Part shown: positions 16,804-25,571 of the stretch, piece by piece
Numbering within the stretch: position 1 is the stretch's first letter
Layout of the letters: the number at the start of each line of letters is the position of its first letter
Source of the DNA: an uncultured Opitutia bacterium
GTDB taxonomy: Bacteria; Verrucomicrobiota; Verrucomicrobiia; Opitutales; UBA953
Assembly: GCA_903913915.1 (NCBI GenBank)
Contig: CAIWNE010000128.1
Span: 1-39,112, forward strand
Length of the DNA stretch: 39,112 nucleotides
Direction of reading: 5' to 3'
Translations under genes and position numbers: made by a program
Notes under the pieces: generated by a model
The model's database searches: none
Seen by the model: the letters and a program-made list of their open reading frames with translations, nothing else
What the model was told of the DNA's origin: nothing

Positions 16804-17692
16804 CCTTGGACACCGGCTCATCATCATCCTCGGGCGCAGGGTCCATCTCGCTCTTTTTGAGGAGGAAGACGTGGCGGAAGAGGCTGTAGGTGATGTAACC
16901 GAGAAACAGGGCCGGGAAGGTGAACTGGGGATAACGGAACAGGATGAATCCCGAGATGATGATCAGGATGAAGCCGCGCGTCCGTGCCTTGGCCGTCCAA
17001 TCCAGCTTCTTGAAACTGGGGAACCGGACGTTGCTGATCATCAGGAAGGAGATGATCAGCATCAACGGGAGCAGGCTCCAGGACCAGGCCTGGACGGCTT
17101 GTTCGAAGGGATCCTTCTGATCGGAGGATTTCATGACCTTCGAAAGGACCAGCACCAGCGAGGCGATCATGCCTGCGGCAGCCGGAGAAGGCAGGCCGAC
17201 GAAATCGCCCCCGGCGGCCCGTTTTTCATTACCCGGGACGAGCGGGTTCGTGAGGACGTTGAAACGCGCCAGCCGCACGCCGGCGCAGAGCAGATAGATG
17301 AACGCCAGCAGCCAGGTGACCAGCTGGACGTTGTCCGTCGCCTCGGGCTTGATGACGAGGAAACAGGCCATCAGGGCCGGAGCCACGCCGAAGGAGACCG
17401 TATCGGCGATCGAGTCGAACTCCGCGCCGAAGAGCGATTCGCGCTTGGTGGCACGGGCGACGCGCCCGTCAAAAAGGTCGCAGATACAGGCGAAAAGGAT
17501 GAACCAGACCGCCATATTGTAATGCTCGGCCCGCTCGGCGCCGGACAGGGTGGTGAAACGGGCCTCGATGCAGTTCTTGATGGCCAGGAACCCGCAGAGC
17601 ATGTTGCCCGCCGTGAAGAGGTTCGGCAGCAGGTAGATGCGCGCCGCTTCTTCCGGCGAGGAATACTGGGGTTTTTGAGGGGGGGTGGTCAC
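16799..17692 (-). CDS. pssA: CDP-diacylglycerol-serine O-phosphatidyltransferase
   Basis: Makes phosphatidylserine, the precursor of phosphatidylethanolamine, from CDP-diacylglycerol and serine. The 297-residue membrane protein carries the full CDP-alcohol phosphatidyltransferase motif D-x2-DG-x2-AR-x8-G-x3-D-x3-D, from Asp72 to Asp97. SIADTVSFGVAPAL and AGVRLARFN after it are typical of PssA rather than PgsA. Several membrane helices follow, and the C-terminus is acidic (PEDDDEP). The start is GTG at 17692, two bases after the upstream gene's stop, so it is probably the last gene of the run beginning with DUF5069. A longer ATG start is not available. Confidence 0.92.
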   Translation of the reverse strand: MTTPPQKPQYSSPEEAARIYLLPNLFTAGNMLCGFLAIKNCIEARFTTLSGAERAEHYNMAVWFILFACICDLFDGRVARATKRESLFGAEFDSIADTVSFGVAPALMACFLVIKPEATDNVQLVTWLLAFIYLLCAGVRLARFNVLTNPLVPGNEKRAAGGDFVGLPSPAAAGMIASLVLVLSKVMKSSDQKDPFEQAVQAWSWSLLPLMLIISFLMISNVRFPSFKKLDWTAKARTRGFILIIISGFILFRYPQFTFPALFLGYITYSLFRHVFLLKKSEMDPAPEDDDEPVSKV

Positions 17693-17694
17693 GT

Positions 17695-18063
17695 TTAGGA
17701 CTTAGGGGGTTCGTCGAGGTATTTCCAGAAGCCGCCTTCTTGTTCGATGCGGGCTTCGTCCTCGGGGAAGGGGAGATGGGAGCGGAAGGCGAAGTCGGCA
17801 TAGGTGTGCTTATGCAGCACATAGTTCGCCATCAGCGATCCTTCGGACGCTTCGAAATAGATCCTGAACTCGCCGACGCGCAGGCGATGATAGGTGTGGC
17901 CGCCACGACGGACGGTGCCGAGTTCCGAGCTTCCGCGCAAGAGGTCCTCGGGCGTGAGCGAAGTGAAGGCTTCGACGACTTCCATCTGTTCCAAGGTGGG
18001 CAGCTTCGCGAGCTCGCGCATCGCCTGGTCGCTGAAGTTCACTTGATACATCGGTGAGGTCAT
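17695..18063 (-). CDS. RelE/ParE-fold protein without a partner antitoxin
   Basis: The 122-residue protein begins like the RelE/ParE toxin fold (YQVNFSDQAMRELAKL) and contains the central strand pair YHRLRVGEFRIYFEA typical of that fold. It then has an unusual C-terminal extension of about 45 residues ending FWKYLDEPPKS. No small antitoxin gene is beside it; the neighbours are a phosphatase and pssA, with 31- and 2-base gaps. This suggests a chromosomal RelE-fold protein used for something other than a toxin-antitoxin pair. The start may instead be the Met four codons later (18051). The fold is fairly sure; the function is unknown. Confidence 0.7.
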   Translation of the reverse strand: MTSPMYQVNFSDQAMRELAKLPTLEQMEVVEAFTSLTPEDLLRGSSELGTVRRGGHTYHRLRVGEFRIYFEASEGSLMANYVLHKHTYADFAFRSHLPFPEDEARIEQEGGFWKYLDEPPKS

Positions 18064-18094
18064 CCAACGCCGGCCCTGCGGCCACGGCAATCAT

Positions 18095-18559
18095 TCAGTT
18101 CGGCCGAGACCACTGGGACAGCAGTAAAACCGCCCTTTTTTCTACAAGATCCAGCACTTTTTCAAAATCGTCGCTTTCGCCGTAATAGGGATCGGGCAAC
18201 GCGACGTCGCCCAGGAAGAGCTGCAGCCGGCCGTGCTGTTCGGCCGGACAGCGACGTCGGAGTTCGCGCAGGTTGAGTTCGTCGGCGGCGAGGATGAGGT
18301 CGAACGAATGGAAATCATCCGCATGTACCTGACGCGCCCGGAGCGTCGAAAGATCATAGCCGCGTTCTTTCGCATGGCGGATCGAGCGGTGGTCCGGCGC
18401 CTCCCCGATGTGGTAGTTTTCGGTTCCGGCGGAATCGAACTCGATGGCCAGCCCGGCCTGCTTCGCCTTGGCGCGCAACACGGCCTCCGCCGTCGGCGAC
18501 CGGCAGATGTTGCCCATGCAGACGAGCAGGACTCGTCGCGGTTGCCCCGCCTTGGCCAC
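18095..18559 (-). CDS. Low-molecular-weight protein-tyrosine phosphatase
   Basis: Cytoplasmic phosphatase of the LMW-PTP family. The signature C-x5-R-S is CMGNICRS with nucleophile Cys14 and Arg20, preceded by VLLV, and the general-acid aspartate lies in DPYYG at 123-127. At 154 residues it is standard. Members act on tyrosine kinases of polysaccharide export or on arginine phosphates; neither partner is near, so the substrate is unknown. It starts three bases after the DUF5069 stop and precedes the RelE-fold gene, so it is co-transcribed with both. Confidence 0.92.
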   Translation of the reverse strand: MAKAGQPRRVLLVCMGNICRSPTAEAVLRAKAKQAGLAIEFDSAGTENYHIGEAPDHRSIRHAKERGYDLSTLRARQVHADDFHSFDLILAADELNLRELRRRCPAEQHGRLQLFLGDVALPDPYYGESDDFEKVLDLVEKRAVLLLSQWSRPN

Positions 18560-18562
18560 GGC

Positions 18563-19018
18563 TCAGACTTTGCCGCCGAAGCTCTGGTGGTCGTCCAGAT
18601 CGAGGACGTCGAACCAGGTGGTGATGTCCTCGCGCTTGGCGCCCGCGGGGGTCGCCGACTGGTAGTCGCTCATTTTTGCACGGCTACCCAGAGAACTGGG
18701 GGCGCGCTGCTCGTGATAAGCGCTGAAAGCGGCGATTTCCTGACCCGTACGCGGCTTCTTGGCATTGGCCATGAGCCAGGCCAGGATTTCTCCATCACCT
18801 AAGCCATTGTCAATCTGAGCCTTAAGGGCATTAGCCTCTACGCCAAGGAAATCCAGGACATTGGCGTCCAAGGGGCAGCCGTAGTTATATTCACCGTTTT
18901 TGCCGGCTTTGGTGGCGCGGGCTTTGTCGATCATCCGGGGGAGGATGACGAAACCGCCAAGGCGGACACGGGGGCTGCGAGGGGGATGCTGAGTCAGGTC
19001 GTAGAGGTCGTGGGCCAT
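18563..19018 (-). CDS. DUF5069 domain protein
   Basis: A 151-residue soluble protein that I recognise as DUF5069, a family common in Verrucomicrobiota and relatives. The N-terminus carries the family block DLTQHPPRSPRVRLGG followed by LPRMIDKARA, then GKNGEYNYGCPLD. No catalytic motif or membrane segment is visible, and no function is known to me. It is the first gene of the run DUF5069, LMW-PTP, RelE-fold, pssA, and is divergent from the HemX-like gene 69 bases away. Confidence 0.8.
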   Translation of the reverse strand: MAHDLYDLTQHPPRSPRVRLGGFVILPRMIDKARATKAGKNGEYNYGCPLDANVLDFLGVEANALKAQIDNGLGDGEILAWLMANAKKPRTGQEIAAFSAYHEQRAPSSLGSRAKMSDYQSATPAGAKREDITTWFDVLDLDDHQSFGGKV

Positions 19019-19087
19019 AAGAAGGGGTAACCTACCCTTCCCTGCTCAGTCGGCAAGAAAACAGGGCGGCTTGTGGGTATTGCCAAA

Positions 19088-19945
19088 ATGTCACACCTTC
19101 CCCTTACTAACAGGATGTTCACTCTGGCCGCTGCCTCCGCCGCCCATCCCCTCACGCGGGACTGTTTGTTGGGCTGTGCCTCGGTGTTTCTGGCCTCGTC
19201 GGTGCTGGACGGATTCTCCCCCAAGGACGCCAGCGGCAAACTTAAGTCAGCCGGGCTTTGGTTGCTCCGTGGCGGCTGGGTCTTGCTGACCACGATGCTC
19301 GCCTACGAAGGGTTGAGGTCGCATTCGCTGCCGATCGCCGGGACGGCGGAAGTGCTCTTGTCCATCGCTTGGGGCGCGGCCGGACTTTCGCTCTTCCTCG
19401 ACCTCACCTTCGATCATCGCCTGCCGACCTGGGCGATCGCCGGGACCACCGCGTTTTGCCTGGTCGCCGCCGGCCTTCTCGGCGGGGTCGTCGAACATCC
19501 GCTGGATACGGCCGGCAAGCCGCTCATCGTGATGCACGTCGGCGCCGCGGTGCTCGCCTACTGCGTCCTCGGCGCCCAGGCGCTGAACTCCGCCGCTTAT
19601 CTTCTGCAGCATCGCGCCCTGGCGCGGCATCAGTTCGGCGGCATCTATGCCCTGCTCCCGGCGCTCGTGCCGCTCGACCGCATCGGCGCGCAGCTCATGG
19701 GCGCGGCCGTCTGGCTGCTCGGCCTTTCCTTGGTGATCGGCGCGACGGATTGGGCCGAGCGTGACCTCGCCCGCGTCCTCGTCCCGAAGCTCATCGCCGC
19801 GCTCATCACCTGGCTCGCCTGTTTCTGGATCGTCATCCAGCGCCGACGTCAGCGCCTTCCCGGCGTCTCCTTCGCCCGCGCGTCCCTGCTCGTGTCCATC
19901 CCGGCGTTGATCGCCCTCTACCTCTCGCTGCCTTCCGCCCGATGA
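19088..19945 (+). CDS. HemX/CcsA-like cytochrome c assembly family membrane protein
   Basis: Integral membrane protein of about eight helices with the CcsA/CcmC-like pattern of the cytochrome c assembly family. The position directly before hemA matches HemX, which in Bacillus affects the level of glutamyl-tRNA reductase. Histidines in membrane stretches (IVMHVGAAVLAYC, LLQHRALARHQFGG) fit the family's haem-handling ends, but the tryptophan-rich WWD motif of CcsA is not seen. ATG at 19088 gives 285 residues; a GTG at 19073 and an ATG at 19115 are also in frame and no ribosome site decides. Its stop overlaps the hemA start by four bases. HemX is favoured from context. Confidence 0.75.
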   Translation: MSHLPLTNRMFTLAAASAAHPLTRDCLLGCASVFLASSVLDGFSPKDASGKLKSAGLWLLRGGWVLLTTMLAYEGLRSHSLPIAGTAEVLLSIAWGAAGLSLFLDLTFDHRLPTWAIAGTTAFCLVAAGLLGGVVEHPLDTAGKPLIVMHVGAAVLAYCVLGAQALNSAAYLLQHRALARHQFGGIYALLPALVPLDRIGAQLMGAAVWLLGLSLVIGATDWAERDLARVLVPKLIAALITWLACFWIVIQRRRQRLPGVSFARASLLVSIPALIALYLSLPSAR

Positions 19946-20982
19946 GCGAACGCCCTCGTAACCTGGTGGCGCTCAGCGCCACGCATCGCACCGCCGGTCT
20001 CGACGAACGCGCGGCTTTCACGGTGCCCGCGGGCGGCGCCGAAGTCTTCTATGCTGCCGCCCGCGAGGCGGGTCTCGCCGAAGCGGTGCTCCTCGCGACC
20101 TGTAATCGTCTCGAAGCGTATGCGGTCGGCGACGAAGCCGCGGCGTTGCACGTGCGCAGCGCGTTGCTCAAGGCGACCGGCGCCCCGGCGAACGTCTTGG
20201 ACCAGCATCTGCGGCCCGTCCCCGGCCTGCAGGCCGTCGAACACCTTTTCTCCGTCGTCTCCGGCCTTGAGTCCCAGATGGTGGGCGAGGTCGAGATCGC
20301 CGGTCAGGTGAAGGACGCCTATGCCGACGCCCTTGCCCGCGGCATGACGGGGCCGGTGCTCAATCGCGTCTTCCAGCGCGCCTTCCAAGCCGGAGCCTGG
20401 GCGCGCACCAATACCGGCATCTCCCAGGGCCAGGTCAGCCTCGGCAACGTCGCCGTCGAGCTCGCGATGCGCGTCTTCGGATCGCTGGCCGACGCGCGCG
20501 TGCTCGTCCTCGGCACCGGCGACGTCGGTCGCCAGGTCGTCCAGGCGCTTGTCTCGCGCGGCGCGGCGCAGGTCTCCGTCGCGTCCCGCACGTTCGAGAA
20601 CGCCCGCGTCCTCGCCGAAGAATTCTCCGGCTCATCGCTCACCCTCGCCGACGCCCTGCGCCAGGCCCATTCCCACGACGTCATCGTCGGCTGCGCCACC
20701 GTCGAACGCGCGTTGCTCGACGCGGTCGCCTTGCGTGAGATCGCCGGCCGGCGCGCCGGCCGGCCGCTCCTGCTCGTCGATCTCGGCGTGCCGCGCAACT
20801 TCGCCGCGGTCGCCCATGACCTCGAAGGCGCCTATCTCTGCGACCTCGACGACCTCGCGCGCGTCTCCAACGCCAACCTCAAGGCCCGTCTCGCCGAAGT
20901 CGACCGCGCGCGCGTCGCCCTCTCCGAGAAGGCCGCCCGCGCCTGGGGCGCCGCCAACCATCAAGCCTCTCCTGAGGCCTAA
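19942..20982 (+). CDS. hemA: Glutamyl-tRNA reductase, short form
   Basis: NADPH-dependent reduction of glutamyl-tRNA to glutamate-1-semialdehyde, the first step of C5 tetrapyrrole synthesis. The catalytic domain is intact: ATHRTAGLDERA near residues 13-24, catalytic Cys54 in LLATCNRLEAY, GLESQMVGEVEI at 108-119, NADPH-binding VLVLGTGDVG at 187-196 and LLVDLGVPRNFA at 277-288. The protein stops at residue 346, whereas the family usually has about 410-440 residues; the C-terminal dimerisation domain after the long spinal helix is essentially missing. The ending is a clean TAA followed three bases later by the next gene, with no relic of the lost domain. It is coupled to the HemX-like gene. Confidence 0.92.
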   Translation: MSERPRNLVALSATHRTAGLDERAAFTVPAGGAEVFYAAAREAGLAEAVLLATCNRLEAYAVGDEAAALHVRSALLKATGAPANVLDQHLRPVPGLQAVEHLFSVVSGLESQMVGEVEIAGQVKDAYADALARGMTGPVLNRVFQRAFQAGAWARTNTGISQGQVSLGNVAVELAMRVFGSLADARVLVLGTGDVGRQVVQALVSRGAAQVSVASRTFENARVLAEEFSGSSLTLADALRQAHSHDVIVGCATVERALLDAVALREIAGRRAGRPLLLVDLGVPRNFAAVAHDLEGAYLCDLDDLARVSNANLKARLAEVDRARVALSEKAARAWGAANHQASPEA

Positions 20983-20985
20983 TCC

Positions 20986-22364
<1,379 letters not shown>

Positions 22365-22368
<4 letters not shown>

Positions 22369-23213
22369 GGCTGTTCGTCCTGCTGCTCGCCCCGGCCTTG
22401 GTTTCCGCCGCCGACTTCGTCGGCAGCGATCTTCTCTCCGGACCGATCTCCGCGGGCCTTCAGAAAGCCGCCCCCGATGTCGCCGCCGATTTCGGCGGCA
22501 CGCTTCCCGGACGACGAGCCTTCGTCGAAGGCCGTGCGTCCGCCGCGATCCTGATGATGCGCGACCGCGAGGTCGCGCCGGTCGCTCCCGGCAAGGGCGC
22601 TGTCGCGGAGTTCAAGATCGCCAGCGCGGTCGTGGTGGTCGCCACGCATCCCACCAATCGCGCCGAATCCATCTCGCTCGAGAACCTCGCCAACGCCTTC
22701 GCGCGCGACGCGCGTGCGCCGGCCCGCAATTGGAACGACATCGACCCCGCGGCCCGCTCGGAACTCATGACGCCGGCGGTGTCTTCGCCTCCGGGCACCA
22801 TGGTCCTCGAGATTTTCCAGGGCATCGCCCTCGAGGGACAGGGCTTCCGGGCCGACGTCCGTCAGCGCGTCGAACCTGCGCTCGCCGCCGACTTGCTCGC
22901 TTCCCGGGCGGGGAGCATCATCCTCATCCCGCGCCCCCCGTCCGGACGCGGGAAGGTCCTGCAGGTCGCCGACGGTCGCCCCGGGAAATCTTCCACCGCC
23001 TATGGGCCGGACGAGAACAACGTCCATAACGGCGACTACCCGCTCCAGCTTCCCCTGATCCTTTATGTCCGGCAGGAGCGGATTCCCCAGCTCCGGTCCG
23101 CCCTCGCCTGGCTCTTTTCCGATGAAGCAGCGGCCCTGCTTGAAAAGCAGGGCCTATACCCTGCCCCGAAGGCCGTCCGGACGAGGTTTGTCCAAAGGCT
23201 TGACACTCGCTAG
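22365..23213 (+). CDS. PstS-like periplasmic substrate-binding protein
   Basis: A 282-residue exported protein of the phosphate-binding (PstS-like) type. The GTG start at 22365, overlapping the regulator's stop as GTGA, gives a compact signal peptide MRLFVLLLAPALVSA before ADFVGSDLL. FVGSDLLSGPI, SAAILMMRD and the late block YPLQLPLILYVR match the layout of PstS family proteins, as does the final helix of the LAWLFSDEAAALLEKQGLYP type. It has no lipobox and no ABC permease or ATPase beside it. It may sense a ligand rather than feed a transporter, possibly upstream of the coupled sigma-54 activator; this last point is speculation. Ligand unproven. Confidence 0.72.
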
Positions 23214-23239
23214 GGCGTTTGGTCTGCTCCTCGTCCAAC

Positions 23240-23314
23240 GCGCGCGTAGCTCAATGGTAGAGTACCACCTTGCCAAGGTGGCTGTTGCTGGTTCAAGTCC
23301 AGTCGCGCGCTCCA
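23240..23314 (+). tRNA. tRNA-Gly (anticodon GCC)
   Basis: The cloverleaf can be folded by eye. Acceptor arms GCGCGCG (23240-23246) and CGCGCGC (23304-23310) pair fully, followed by discriminator T and an encoded CCA (23312-23314). The D arm is TAGCTCAATGGTAGAG. The anticodon arm is CCACC-TTGCCAA-GGTGG with anticodon GCC, reading glycine codons GGC and GGU. The T arm contains GGTTCAAGTCC. The length is 75 bases with CCA. A strong terminator follows 15 bases later. Confidence 0.97.
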
Positions 23315-23330
23315 CTTTAAAATGGAGCAA

Positions 23331-23357
23331 AAACCCGCCGAAACACGGCGGGTTTTT
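23331..23357. terminator. Rho-independent terminator, probably bidirectional
   Basis: AAACCCGCCG (23331-23340) and CGGCGGGTTT (23346-23355) form a perfect 10-bp stem with loop AAACA. A T-run follows on the plus strand (GGGTTTTT), and the A-run before the stem gives one on the minus strand too. It ends the tRNA and operon transcript on the plus strand and the phoB-phoR transcript on the minus strand. Confidence 0.9.
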
Positions 23358-23368
23358 CATTTCGGGAC

Positions 23369-24610
23369 CTAGGCCGACGCCGGCAAGGTCACCATGATCC
23401 GAAGGCCCTTCGGGCGTACTGGTTCCGCCGCGGCGGAACCCCCATGCAGCTCGGCGACCTGGCGGACGATGCTCAGACCTAGGCCGCTCCCCCCTGCCCT
23501 GCGGGATTTATCCGTCCGGTAGAAACGATCGAACAGCCTGGGCAGGTCGGCCGGGGTCACCCCCGCTCCGTCGTCTTCCACGCTGAGTTCCACCCCGCTG
23601 AGGGTATCGCGGGTCGAGATCAGCAGCCGGCTCATCCCGGCGGCATGAGCCAAGGCGTTGTCGATGAGGTTCTGGACCAGACGGCGGGCCTGCACCGGGT
23701 CGGCGGCGCCGCCATCGGCGGCTTCCAACCGCAGTTCGAGCTTCACGCCGGCCGCCTTGCAGCGGGCGGCGAATTCTTCGGCGACTTCGCGGGCGGCGAC
23801 ATGCAGCGCGCCGGGTTCCCGGCGGACGTCTTGGGCGGACTCCAGGCTGGCGAGCGCGAGCAACCCTTCGACCAGTCCTTGGAGCCGGCCGACGGAGCTG
23901 ACGATCTTCTGCGTGAAGCGCGCGCGGTCTTCGGGCGACATCGTCGCCTGGTCTTCGGCCAGCGTCTCCGCATAGCCCCGGAGGATCGTCACCGGCGTGC
24001 GAAGGTCGTGCGAGACGTTCGTCACGAAATCCCGTTCCATGGCTTGAAGGCGCTTCAGCGCCGTCACATCCGCCAGCACGAAGATCGCCGCGCCGTCGCC
24101 GAACGCCTCCGGATCCGTGCGCGCGCCCGCGGCCTGGATCCATACGTCGGAAAGCGGCGCGCGGTTGAGCAGGATCGTCGAACGGGCGCCGCCTTCGGCG
24201 CGGACGCGCCGGACCAGTTCGATGAAGTCGGCGCTCCGCACGAGCGGCACGATCGAACCGCCGCCGTCGCCCTCCGAAAGTCCGAAGAGCGCCGCCGCCG
24301 CCGGGTTGGCGAGGCGGAGCCGGTCCTGCGCGTCGACGACGAGCACCGCGTCGGTCAGCGGCGCGAGCAGCGCTTCGATGCGCCGCGCCGCCGCGGCGCG
24401 GATCTCGCCTTCGTTCGCGGCGCGTCGTTCGATGGCGACGAAGAGTTCTTCGAGCCGGAGCTTGCGCACCAGCCAGCCTTGCGGCCGCGGCGCCCCGCCG
24501 TCGGCGAGCAGCGCCCGTCGCGCCCAGCGCACATGGCCGGCGATCTCGGCGAAGCACCAGGCGGCGGCGACGACGAGCGCGAGCAGGAGCAACCAAGGGA
24601 GCCAGGACAT
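23369..24610 (-). CDS. phoR: PhoR-type sensor histidine kinase
   Basis: Membrane histidine kinase of 413 residues, placed after a PhoB-type regulator. One N-terminal membrane helix lies at about 5-22 with almost no periplasmic part, as in PhoR, then a PAS domain at about 75-185 (LTDAVLVVDAQDRLRLANPAA). The H box is FVTNVSHDLRTP with phosphoacceptor His201, the N box NLIDNALAHA with Asn318 and the G boxes VEDDGAG and GSGLGLSIV (345-382). It is expected to control PhoB in response to phosphate through the Pst system, which is not in the window. It starts 49 bases after phoB. PhoR rather than another kinase is supported by topology and partner. Confidence 0.85.
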   Translation of the reverse strand: MSWLPWLLLLALVVAAAWCFAEIAGHVRWARRALLADGGAPRPQGWLVRKLRLEELFVAIERRAANEGEIRAAAARRIEALLAPLTDAVLVVDAQDRLRLANPAAAALFGLSEGDGGGSIVPLVRSADFIELVRRVRAEGGARSTILLNRAPLSDVWIQAAGARTDPEAFGDGAAIFVLADVTALKRLQAMERDFVTNVSHDLRTPVTILRGYAETLAEDQATMSPEDRARFTQKIVSSVGRLQGLVEGLLALASLESAQDVRREPGALHVAAREVAEEFAARCKAAGVKLELRLEAADGGAADPVQARRLVQNLIDNALAHAAGMSRLLISTRDTLSGVELSVEDDGAGVTPADLPRLFDRFYRTDKSRRAGGSGLGLSIVRQVAELHGGSAAAEPVRPKGLRIMVTLPASA

Positions 24611-24659
24611 CTGCGGAGGATGCTGTCCGGGCGGACCGGACCTGCGAGCGCAAAGCGGT

Positions 24660-25367
24660 TCAGCCGTTCACGCGATAGCCCACGCCGCGCACGGTGTCGA
24701 TCACGTCGCCGGCCGGGCCGAGCTTCTCGCGCAGCCGGCGCACGTGCGTGTCCACCGTGCGGGTCTCGAGGTCGGGCGAATAGTTCCAGACATCGGCCAG
24801 CAGTTCTTCGCGCGACTGCACCCTGCCCTTCCGTTCGAGCAGCAGACGCAGCAGCTTGAATTCGGTGGCGGTGAGTTCGACCGTCTTGCCCGAGGCGATC
24901 ACTTCGTGCCGTTCGATGTCGAGCATGAGCGCGCCGGCGGCGAGGCGTGTCGAAGGCTTGGCCGCCGCGGACTTCGCGCGGCGGAGAAGCGCCTGCGCGC
25001 GCAGCATCAGTTCGCGCGTGTCGAAAGGCTTCGTCACGTAATCGTCGGCGCCCGACTCGAGCCCTTTCACCTTGTCGACCGTCTCCCCTTTCGCCGTGAG
25101 GAAGATCACCGGCGTATCCTGGAGGAGCGCGTCGGCGCGGACCATGCGTAGCAGCTGGACGCCCGTGAGTTCCGGCATCATCACGTCGAGGATGATCAGG
25201 TCGGGCCGGAAGTCGCGGGCCAGGCCGATGGCGCGGAGCGGATCGTTGAGAGTCCGGATGGCGTAGCCGGCCTGCTTGAATTTGTAGTCCAGCAGCTCGG
25301 TCACGTCGGACTCATCGTCGACGATCAGGATGCGCTTAAGGTGTTCGGCGTCCATGGGTGCGCCCAT
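24660..25367 (-). CDS. phoB: PhoB-type OmpR-family response regulator
   Basis: Two-domain DNA-binding regulator. Counting from the internal Met at 25355, the receiver domain (to about 122) has Asp13/Asp14 in LIVDDE, phosphoacceptor Asp57 in ILDVMMP, and Lys109 in VTKPFD. The C-terminal winged helix shows LTATEFKLLRLLLER and the recognition region TVDTHVRRLREKL, ending in VRGVGYRVNG. Starts at 25367 (MGAPM) and 25355 (MDAEH) are both possible; no ribosome site decides. The gene and phoR form an operon. A TGACA/TGTCA inverted repeat lies 37 bases upstream. Confidence 0.87.
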   Translation of the reverse strand: MGAPMDAEHLKRILIVDDESDVTELLDYKFKQAGYAIRTLNDPLRAIGLARDFRPDLIILDVMMPELTGVQLLRMVRADALLQDTPVIFLTAKGETVDKVKGLESGADDYVTKPFDTRELMLRAQALLRRAKSAAAKPSTRLAAGALMLDIERHEVIASGKTVELTATEFKLLRLLLERKGRVQSREELLADVWNYSPDLETRTVDTHVRRLREKLGPAGDVIDTVRGVGYRVNG

Positions 25368-25404
25368 ACATAAAGGCTACGCCTTCCTGACCGCCAGAGT
25401 TAGG

Positions 25405-25418
25405 TGACAATCGTGTCA
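25405..25418. promoter_or_regulatory. TGACA-N4-TGTCA inverted repeat upstream of phoB
   Basis: TGACA (25405-25409) and TGTCA (25414-25418) form a short inverted repeat 37 bases before the phoB start at 25367. TGTCA is the core of E. coli Pho boxes, but those are direct repeats 11 bases apart, so this is not a canonical Pho box. It could be an autoregulatory site. An AT-rich stretch with no gene follows to about 25500. Confidence 0.25.
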
Positions 25419-25526
25419 GGTGGGTTACGGCGGATTTTTATGAACATAAGATGCTAATAATCAACATTTTATGAAACAAAGAAACACGACCGTCACATCG
25501 CGCGGCCGTAATCTTTACATAAGGCA

Positions 25527-25542
25527 TGTTCCACGTGGAACA
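25527..25542. other. parS site (ParB-binding palindrome)
   Basis: The perfect 16-bp palindrome TGTTCCACGTGGAACA fits the universal chromosomal parS consensus TGTTNCACGTGNAACA at every defined position. It lies 30 bases beyond the mnmG stop in the noncoding gap before phoB. parS sites seed ParB loading for chromosome segregation and cluster near the replication origin. Confidence 0.9.
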
Positions 25543-25571
25543 CTCCCCCACCCTGCCCCGGGGTTTAAGCT

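Noticed and set aside
16663-16860. Small plus-strand open frame in the dnaN-pssA gap
   Set aside because: It has no ribosome site or recognisable sequence, and runs into the antisense of pssA. The gap is better read as promoter and possible origin DNA.
17695-18063. Type II toxin-antitoxin module
   Set aside because: Only the RelE-fold protein is present. Both neighbouring genes are other families, and no short antitoxin frame precedes or follows it.
25405-25418. Canonical Pho box upstream of phoB
   Set aside because: The two TGTCA cores are in inverted and not direct orientation with 11-base spacing, so it was kept only as a low-confidence repeat.
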